Shown here: piece after piece, positions 1 through 4,975 of the stretch
Layout: each line of letters opens with the position of its first letter
Position numbering within the stretch: the first letter of the stretch is position 1
Assembly: GCA_017960065.1 (NCBI GenBank)
Contig: JAGCZK010000022.1
Location: 1 to 7,363 of the forward strand
DNA: 7,363 nucleotides
Source: Paludibacteraceae bacterium
Lineage (GTDB): Bacteria > Bacteroidota > Bacteroidia > Bacteroidales > Paludibacteraceae
Direction of reading: 5' to 3'
Position numbers and translations under genes: made by a program
The notes under the pieces: generated by a model
What the model was told of the DNA's origin: nothing
The model's input: the letters and a program-made list of their open reading frames with translations, nothing else
Database searches by the model: none

Positions 1-597
1 GACCTGTACCGGCTCCAGCTTCAGGACCTGGCCTGGCTCGACGGTTTGGGCGAAAAATCGGGTAAGAAGATATTGCAGGGCATCGAAGCCAGCAAAAACG
101 TGCCTTTCGACCGGGTGCTGTTTTCCCTCGGTATCCGCTATGTGGGGGCGACGGTGGCCAAGAATCTGGCACAGCACCTGCGCTCGATCGATGCCTTGGA
201 AAAGGCGACCCAAGAAGAACTGACGGCGTTGGATGAGATTGGGGAGCGGATTGCCGAAAGCGTGACGGCCTATTTTGCAGACGAGCGCCATCTCCGCCTG
301 ATTGCCGACCTCAAAGCCTTCGGCCTGCAGTTTGAACTGGGCGGCGACGACCTGGCAGCGCCGGTTTCCGACAAGCTGGCCAACCTGTCGATTCTGATCA
401 GCGGTACCTTCAGCCGTTCGCGCGACGAGCTCAAGGCGCTGATTGAGGCCCATGGCGGCAAAAACGCCTCGGGAGTCAGCTCCAAGCTCGATTACCTGTT
501 GGCCGGTGAGAACATGGGGCCGGCCAAACGCGAAAAAGCCGCAGCCTTGGGCATCCCTGTCATCTCCGAAGAAGAATTTATGAAAATGATCGAATAA
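1..597 (+). CDS. ligA: NAD-dependent DNA ligase LigA, C-terminal part (5' end outside the window)
   Basis: The reading frame is open from base 1 to the TAA at 595-597 and gives the last 198 residues of a protein that is usually about 670 residues long. LigA seals nicks in duplex DNA using NAD+ as adenylate donor, joining Okazaki fragments and finishing repair. The adenylation, OB-fold and zinc-finger domains lie upstream of the window, so the active-site lysine cannot be checked. Visible are helix-hairpin-helix DNA-binding motifs (LDGLGEKSG near residues 13-21, LGIRYVGATVAKNL near 43-56, LDEIGERIAESV near 77-88) and a C-terminal BRCT domain at about 126-198 with its SGTF, HGGK, LLAGE and LGIPVISEEEF signatures. 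The ending is intact. The TTG at 46 is an internal codon, not a start. The next gene begins one base after the stop, which suggests one transcript. Family assignment is secure. Confidence 0.96.
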   Translation, partial: DLYRLQLQDLAWLDGLGEKSGKKILQGIEASKNVPFDRVLFSLGIRYVGATVAKNLAQHLRSIDALEKATQEELTALDEIGERIAESVTAYFADERHLRLIADLKAFGLQFELGGDDLAAPVSDKLANLSILISGTFSRSRDELKALIEAHGGKNASGVSSKLDYLLAGENMGPAKREKAAALGIPVISEEEFMKMIE

Positions 598-598
598 T

Positions 599-1141
599 AT
601 GTCGTACCTCGAAAGAAAACTGCGCCGAATCCGCAACAAGAACCCGCGCCCGAAATGTTGTTTCATCAACGGACACGATGTCCATTCCGTCAACCTGCTC
701 TACGAAATACCCGACACCGAAGTGCGTTCGGCCATGCAGAAATACGACGATTTGCGCGAGGTGGCCGAGCTTTGTGCCCAACGCGACATCCGCTTTAGAG
801 CCTGGGTGTATGTGCGTAAGCCGCAGTGGTTCAAGCCGATTCCCGAAATCACCGTCTTGTCGCGAAAGACCGATCACTGGTTTCCGCGCCGGCCGCAAGG
901 GCGGGTGGTCCGCAGTTTCATGGCCGACGAGTCGGACGTGCTGATGAATTTTGCGGTCAGTCAGGTATCCACGCTCGAGCAGCTGGCCGAGTATTCGCAG
1001 TCGCCCTTCAGGGTGTCGGTGGTGCGCGAGGGAGTGCATGCCAAATACGAGTTTATGGTCAATATGATGCAGTCTTCGGCCAATCTGGTCGAATCCTTCA
1101 ATACAGTGATGTTTTACATGGATACGATTCAGACGAAATAA
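599..1141 (+). CDS. DUF6913-like conserved protein of unknown function
   Basis: This is a 180-residue protein starting at ATG 599, one base after the ligA stop (TAA-T-ATG), with no Shine-Dalgarno sequence. Such close packing favours co-transcription with ligA and translation by ribosomes that have just finished ligA. No signal peptide or membrane segment is visible, so it is probably cytoplasmic. The N-terminus is strongly basic (ERKLRRIRNKNPRPK, residues 5-19), followed by a CC pair at 20-21. The middle has a WVYVRKPQWFKP segment. The C-terminal half carries FMADESDVLMNFAV, and then SQSPFRVSVVRE. From memory this resembles the DUF6913 family, small proteins of Bacteroidales; I cannot verify this by search. 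No catalytic motif is recognisable. The basic N-terminus and the ligA linkage are compatible with nucleic-acid binding, but that is speculation. The in-register antisense frame is a codon-bias shadow. Confidence 0.85.
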   Translation: MSYLERKLRRIRNKNPRPKCCFINGHDVHSVNLLYEIPDTEVRSAMQKYDDLREVAELCAQRDIRFRAWVYVRKPQWFKPIPEITVLSRKTDHWFPRRPQGRVVRSFMADESDVLMNFAVSQVSTLEQLAEYSQSPFRVSVVREGVHAKYEFMVNMMQSSANLVESFNTVMFYMDTIQTK

Positions 1142-1160
1142 TTGCAACAAAATCCCATTT

Positions 1161-1195
1161 TTTGATGGCGAATGTGCTGAAATTTACTACCTTTG
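1161..1195 (+). promoter_or_regulatory. Putative dapA promoter (Bacteroidota -33/-7 type)
   Basis: In the 86-bp gap between the DUF6913-like gene and dapA, TACCTTTG at 1188-1195 fits the Bacteroidota -7 consensus TAnnTTTG exactly. The only TTTG available as a -33 element is at 1161-1164, 23 bases upstream, slightly longer than the usual 19-21. Transcription would start at about 1200-1202 and give a short A-rich leader of roughly 25 bases before ATG 1228. I see no convincing terminator for the upstream gene in this gap, so read-through from ligA may also contribute. Confidence 0.5.
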
Positions 1196-1227
1196 CGCAA
1201 TCTTAAAATAAAAGTTCCGAAAACACG

Positions 1228-2115
1228 ATGAATAAGTTCAAGGGAATGGGGGTGGCCTTGATTACCCCGTTTGCAGAAGACGGCTCGGTCGATTACACCG
1301 CTTTGGGAAAATTGGTGGACTATCAGTTGCAAAGCGGCATTGACTACATGGTGGTCTTGGGCTCGACGGGCGAAACCCCGACACTGACCGAAGAGGAAAA
1401 AGATACGATTACCCGCTTTGTGATCGAACGCATTCACGGCCGTGTACCCATCGTATTGGGCGTGGGTGGCAATTGTACGCAAGCGGTGGCCGACCGCCTC
1501 AAAAACCTGGACTACGACGGTGTGGATGCCGTTTTGTCGGTGGTTCCCTTTTACAACAAACCGTCGCAAGAGGGCATTTACCAGCATTACGCCACCTTGG
1601 CCAAGGCTTCCAAACGCCCCATTATCCTCTACAACGTGCCTTCGCGCACCGGCGTGAACATGGCGGCCGAAACGACGATCCGCCTGGCCAACGAATTCAG
1701 CAACATCATTGCCATCAAGGAAGCCTCCGGCAACATGGCCCAGATGGAAAAGATTATCAAGAACACGCCCGACGACTTTTACGTCATTTCAGGCGACGAC
1801 GGTTTGGCCTATCCGGCCATTTCGGTCGGTGCCAAAGGCGTGATTTCAGTCATCGGCAACGCCTTTCCGAAGGAGTTTTCGCGGATGGTGCGCCTGGCAT
1901 TGGCCGGCGACTACATGAACGCACTGCCGATTCACCAGCAGTTTACCGAATTGTTCGACCTGCTCTTTGTCGATGGCAATCCGGCCGGCGTAAAGAGTAT
2001 GCTGAGCGCTATGGGGTATATCGGCAACCGCCTGCGCCTGCCTTTGGTGCCTACCCGTATCACCACCTACGAAAGCATTCGCCGGGTGCTGATCGGCCTC
2101 AATGTCAAGTGCTAA
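1228..2115 (+). CDS. dapA: 4-hydroxy-tetrahydrodipicolinate synthase DapA
   Basis: DapA condenses pyruvate with L-aspartate-4-semialdehyde to 4-hydroxy-tetrahydrodipicolinate, the first committed step to diaminopimelate (peptidoglycan) and lysine. It is a cytoplasmic (beta/alpha)8-barrel enzyme, usually a tetramer. The protein has 295 residues, the normal family length. All catalytic landmarks are present: GSTGET at 45-50 (Thr47 of the catalytic triad), PFYNKP at 107-112 with Tyr109, LYNVPSRTG at 134-142 with Tyr135 and the carboxylate-binding Arg140, and the Schiff-base Lys164 in IKEASGN. The lysine allosteric site differs from E. coli: E55, K58, A86 and F108 replace H53, H56, E84 and Y106, while N82 is kept. 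That predicts weak or no lysine feedback. ATG 1228 has an A-rich leader without Shine-Dalgarno sequence and follows its own putative promoter. A strong terminator follows the stop, so this looks monocistronic. Family assignment is secure. Confidence 0.97.
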   Translation: MNKFKGMGVALITPFAEDGSVDYTALGKLVDYQLQSGIDYMVVLGSTGETPTLTEEEKDTITRFVIERIHGRVPIVLGVGGNCTQAVADRLKNLDYDGVDAVLSVVPFYNKPSQEGIYQHYATLAKASKRPIILYNVPSRTGVNMAAETTIRLANEFSNIIAIKEASGNMAQMEKIIKNTPDDFYVISGDDGLAYPAISVGAKGVISVIGNAFPKEFSRMVRLALAGDYMNALPIHQQFTELFDLLFVDGNPAGVKSMLSAMGYIGNRLRLPLVPTRITTYESIRRVLIGLNVKC

Positions 2116-2132
2116 GCCACAGATAACCGCCT

Positions 2133-2167
2133 AAAAAAAACAGCCCTCCGCAGAGGGCTGTTTTTTT
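2133..2167. terminator. Bidirectional intrinsic terminator between dapA and clpC
   Basis: An 8-bp GC-rich perfect stem (CAGCCCTC at 2141-2148 with GAGGGCTG at 2153-2160) closes a CGCA loop. Eight A lie to the left (2133-2140) and seven T to the right (2161-2167). The symmetry gives each strand a hairpin followed by a U-tract, so the same element can end dapA (stop at 2115) and the convergent clpC (stop codon at 2191-2189). Confidence 0.93.
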
Positions 2168-2188
2168 ATGTGTGCCGGCCGTCGGCAT

Positions 2189-4747
2189 TTAGCGGCAGAC
2201 GGTCGATTTTTTGTCTTCGGTCATTTCCAGCTTCAGACACTCGATTGTTTCGCCGGGTTGGGCATCGACCAGTCGGGCGGCAACGGCGTCTTCGACATAC
2301 TTTTGCAGCGCACGTTTGAGCGGGCGGGCGCCGTACTGGCGGTCGTAGCCTTTTTCAATGAGGAAATCCTTGGCCTCGGCCGAGATTTCGATGCGGTAGC
2401 CCATTTTCGACAAGCGTTCTTCGATCGGTTTCATCTCGGTGTTGATGATGCGCACGATGTCTTCGCGCTTGAGGTTTTCGAAATAGACAATTTCGTCGAT
2501 ACGGTTCAAGAATTCGGGCGTAAAGGTCTTTTGCAGGGCCTTTCGCAGAATCGCCTGGTCGGCGGCCTTGCTGGGGCCGGTCGAGGTGAATCCGATGCCG
2601 TTGCCGAAATCCTTGAGCTGTTTGGTGCCCACGTTCGAGGTCATGATGATGATGGTGTTCTTGAAATCGACCTTGTGACCGAGGCTGTCGGTCAAAAAGC
2701 CTTCGTCCATCACTTGCAGCAGCAGGTTATAGACGTCGGGATGGGCCTTCTCGATTTCGTCGAACAAGACGATCGAGTAGGGTTTCCAGCGTACGCGTTC
2801 GGTGAGCTGGCCGCCCTCGTCGTATCCAACATAGCCCGGAGGGGCTCCTATGAGGCGCGACACCGAGAATTTCTCCATGTATTCGCTCATGTCGATGCGA
2901 ATCAGGGCGTCTTTGGAGGCGAACATCGATTCGGCCAGCATCTTGGTCAGGTAGGTCTTGCCGACACCCGTCGGGCCCAGCAGCAGGAAGGAACCGATGG
3001 GTTTGTTGGGGTCTTTGAGGCCCAGGCGGTTGCGCATTACCGAGCGGCAGATGGTATCGACGGCCGTGTCCTGACCGATGACCTTGGCCTTGAGCTCGTC
3101 GGGCATGCGGCGCAGGCGGTCGAGCTCGGCCGAGGCGATCTGCTGAGCCGGGATGCCCGAATTGCGGGCGATGAGCTCGGCGATTTGCCCGGCATCGATG
3201 GTGATGACGTTCTTCTTGGCCTCTTCGGTCCAGTGGTCCTGGGCTTTCTGCAGCTGCGTCTCCAGTTCCTTGCCTTTTTGCTTGAACTGTCCGGCCAAGG
3301 CGAAGTCTTCGTTGCGTACGGCCTGCAGCTTGTCTTGTTCGCACTTGGCGATTTCCTGCTCAATCTGCAAGATTCCTTGAGGAACCGACATGTTGGTCAG
3401 GCGGGCACGCGAACCGGCCTCGTCGAGGATGTCGATGGCCTTGTCGGGGAACTGGCGGTCGCTGACATAGCGGTCGGTCAGTTTGACGCAGGCCTCGAGC
3501 GCCTCGTCGGTGTATTTGACATTGTGGTGCGACTCGTAATAGCCCTTGATGCTCTTCAAAATGGCCAGCGTTTCGTCTTTGGTGGTCGGTTGGATGAGCA
3601 CCTTGTGGAAACGGCGTTCGAGCGCACGGTCTTTTTCGATGTTCTGGCGGTATTCGTCGATGGTGGTGGCGCCGATGCACTGGATTTGTCCGCGCGACAG
3701 GGCGGGTTTCAGCATGTTGGCCGCATCCAGACTGCCGCTGGTGGCGCCAGCGCCGATGATGGTGTGAATCTCGTCGATAAACAGAATGATCCGCTTGTCG
3801 TTGGCGATTTCGTCCATAATCTTTTTCAGACGCTCCTCAAACTGTCCGCGGTATTTCGTGCCGGCCACCAGGGCGGCCATGTTCAGTCCGATGATGCGCT
3901 TGTTGGCCAGCAGGTAGGGGACCTGTCCTTTGGCGATACGCATGGCCAGGCCTTCGACAATGGCCGATTTGCCCACGCCGGGGTCGCCGATGAGCACCGG
4001 GTTGTTCTTTTTGCGGCGGCCGAGAATCTGCAGCAGCTGCTCCAGTTCTTTTTCGCGTCCGATCATGGGGTCGAGTTTGCCGGCGGCCGCCTGGGCGGTG
4101 AGGTCGTTGCCGAAGCGTGCGATGGCCGACTCGTTGCGGGTACGGGTGCGCGCCATGGTCGGGGCGCTGTCCTGACGGTAGGGGGCTTCGTCCTCGTCAT
4201 CGTCCTCGTCGTATTCGTCGCCTGGCGCCCATTTGTCGTCGCCTTGGCGGTCATCGGCCGGATCGTCGAACGGGGGGATCCCGTCGTCGTCCATACCTCC
4301 TGCGAATAGGCCTTGATTATTATCAATGATTGTGCTTCGCAGTTTCTTGTAGGTGATTCCCGAATTTATCAGGTATTCGCTTGCGATGCTCGAATTTTCC
4401 TTCAAAATCGCCAGCAACAAGTGTTCCGAATCCACCTTTTCGAGCTTGAAAGCCATGGCTTCCAGCTCCGCCAGTTTGAAAATCCGTTCGGTCGATGACA
4501 GGTAGGGCAGCGGGGTTCCGACCATGCTGGCGTTGGTGCGGATGTTGCTCTCGATACTCTTTTTGATGAAGTTCAGGTTGAGCCCGCATTGGACCATCAG
4601 TTCGTAGGCGTTGCCTTCGCCGGCGCGAAGAATGCCCAGGAACAGGTGTTCGGGTCCGATATAGCGGTTGCCCAGGCGCTCGGCCTCTTCCACGGCATAG
4701 CGCAAAATATTCTGGTAGTTTTCCGATTTTTCCATATTGTTACTCAT
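2189..4747 (-). CDS. clpC: ClpC-type AAA+ ATPase, unfoldase of the ClpCP protease
   Basis: This 852-residue HSP100 protein unfolds substrates with ATP and threads them into the ClpP peptidase in the cytoplasm. Domains in order: two Clp_N repeats (about 11-66 and 85-140, each with an EHL-L motif); a very acidic linker (about 152-190); AAA+ domain 1 with Walker A GDPGVGKS (254-261), Walker B ILFIDE (321-326) and the arginine-finger region ERRF (377-380); a short UVR-type middle domain (about 462-500); AAA+ domain 2 with Walker A GPTGVGKT (591-598), Walker B IVLFDE (659-664), the IGF tripeptide (718-720) that docks on ClpP, and sensor-2 GARPLKRAL (806-814). The short UVR middle segment and the IGF loop indicate ClpC rather than ClpB. 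ATG 4747 is used here. A second in-frame ATG at 4735 (MEKSENYQ) would give 848 residues and may be the true start, because a promoter -7 element ends only eight bases before ATG 4747. The gene is divergent from gyrA and convergent with dapA. Confidence 0.96.
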   Translation of the reverse strand: MSNNMEKSENYQNILRYAVEEAERLGNRYIGPEHLFLGILRAGEGNAYELMVQCGLNLNFIKKSIESNIRTNASMVGTPLPYLSSTERIFKLAELEAMAFKLEKVDSEHLLLAILKENSSIASEYLINSGITYKKLRSTIIDNNQGLFAGGMDDDGIPPFDDPADDRQGDDKWAPGDEYDEDDDEDEAPYRQDSAPTMARTRTRNESAIARFGNDLTAQAAAGKLDPMIGREKELEQLLQILGRRKKNNPVLIGDPGVGKSAIVEGLAMRIAKGQVPYLLANKRIIGLNMAALVAGTKYRGQFEERLKKIMDEIANDKRIILFIDEIHTIIGAGATSGSLDAANMLKPALSRGQIQCIGATTIDEYRQNIEKDRALERRFHKVLIQPTTKDETLAILKSIKGYYESHHNVKYTDEALEACVKLTDRYVSDRQFPDKAIDILDEAGSRARLTNMSVPQGILQIEQEIAKCEQDKLQAVRNEDFALAGQFKQKGKELETQLQKAQDHWTEEAKKNVITIDAGQIAELIARNSGIPAQQIASAELDRLRRMPDELKAKVIGQDTAVDTICRSVMRNRLGLKDPNKPIGSFLLLGPTGVGKTYLTKMLAESMFASKDALIRIDMSEYMEKFSVSRLIGAPPGYVGYDEGGQLTERVRWKPYSIVLFDEIEKAHPDVYNLLLQVMDEGFLTDSLGHKVDFKNTIIIMTSNVGTKQLKDFGNGIGFTSTGPSKAADQAILRKALQKTFTPEFLNRIDEIVYFENLKREDIVRIINTEMKPIEERLSKMGYRIEISAEAKDFLIEKGYDRQYGARPLKRALQKYVEDAVAARLVDAQPGETIECLKLEMTEDKKSTVCR

Positions 4748-4755
4748 ATAGCGTC

Positions 4756-4786
4756 CAAAGTTAATGCTTTTTGGTGGAACCGCATA
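4756..4786 (-). promoter_or_regulatory. Putative housekeeping promoter of clpC
   Basis: Read on the minus strand, TAACTTTG (4763-4756) fits the Bacteroidota -7 consensus TAnnTTTG exactly. TATG (4786-4783), one mismatch from TTTG, lies 19 bases upstream at the -33 position. Predicted transcription start is about 4749-4751. That leaves almost no leader before ATG 4747, or about 15 bases before ATG 4735. The -7 box sits inside a 15-bp element that is repeated in inverted orientation at the gyrA promoter. Confidence 0.6.
4757..4771 (-). repeat. 15-bp inverted repeat, clpC-side copy
   Basis: On the minus strand this reads AAAAGCATTAACTTT, identical to plus-strand 4914-4928. It covers most of the clpC -7 box and the eight bases before it. 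The two copies face outwards, one in each of the divergent promoters. Confidence 0.9.
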
Positions 4787-4812
4787 CGATTCCCCCTAAC
4801 GACTTATAAACA

Positions 4813-4828
4813 ACAAATATCGTGCCAA
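4813..4828 (-). promoter_or_regulatory. Sigma-54-like -24/-12 motif upstream of clpC
   Basis: On the minus strand, TTGGCACG (4828-4821) is followed by four bases and then TTGT (4816-4813). The sigma-54 consensus is TGGCACG-N4-TTGC, so the -24 half is perfect, the spacing is exact, and only the usually conserved C of the -12 GC is replaced by T. Transcription would start near 4801, giving a leader of about 54 bases before ATG 4747. The missing C keeps this tentative. Confidence 0.4.
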
Positions 4829-4829
4829 C

Positions 4830-4853
4830 CTGTCAGGGACCCCATTCTGTCAG
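4830..4853 (-). repeat. Direct heptamer repeat CTGACAG upstream of clpC
   Basis: The minus strand has CTGACAG at 4853-4847 and again at 4836-4830, start to start 17 bases. The proximal copy lies one base from the sigma-54-like TTGGCACG. Paired heptamers at this spacing could be a regulator site for clpC. No regulator is recognised. Confidence 0.45.
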
Positions 4854-4897
4854 TAGTCGCGGCCTTGTGGATTGTTGATAACATTTCGCTGCTTTCG

Positions 4898-4929
4898 TTT
4901 GGTAAATACGCGGAAAAGCATTAACTTTA
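4898..4929 (+). promoter_or_regulatory. Putative gyrA promoter
   Basis: TTTG at 4898-4901 is followed after exactly 20 bases by TAACTTTA at 4922-4929, matching the Bacteroidota -33/-7 pattern with one mismatch in the last base of the -7 box. Transcription would start at about 4934-4936, leaving a leader of about 40 bases to ATG 4976. A weaker partial repeat of the -7 region, GCGTTAAATTTT at 4931-4942, lies 13 bases further on. Confidence 0.6.
4914..4928 (+). repeat. 15-bp inverted repeat, gyrA-side copy
   Basis: AAAAGCATTAACTTT, identical to the minus-strand sequence at 4771-4757. It covers most of the gyrA -7 box and its upstream flank, at the same position relative to the box as the clpC copy. 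Confidence 0.9.
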
Positions 4930-4975
4930 TGCGTTAAATTTTGACAACGATTCTATAAACGAAAACATTTGATAA

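Noticed and set aside
578..1150. Antisense open frame opposite the DUF6913-like gene
   Set aside because: It is again in codon register with the plus-strand gene. The plus-strand protein has the better start context, packs tightly behind ligA and resembles a known family.
1142..1175. Weak hairpin CCAT/ATGG around a T-run after the DUF6913-like gene
   Set aside because: The four-base stem is too short and the T-run lies in the loop, not after the stem, so it is not an intrinsic terminator.
4190..4220. TCGTCC/TCGTCG-like short tandem pattern that might be a microsatellite
   Set aside because: It simply encodes the Asp/Glu run of the ClpC linker with mixed codons. There is no exact repeat unit.
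2168..4309. Long plus-strand open frame (713 codons) opposite clpC
   Set aside because: It is in codon register with clpC and is explained by the same codon avoidance. It begins inside the terminator-proximal region and has no family resemblance, while clpC carries all expected motifs.
2189..4747. Possibility that the HSP100 gene is ClpB (disaggregase)
   Set aside because: The middle region is a short UVR-type segment, not the long ClpB coiled coil, and an IGF ClpP-docking loop is present.
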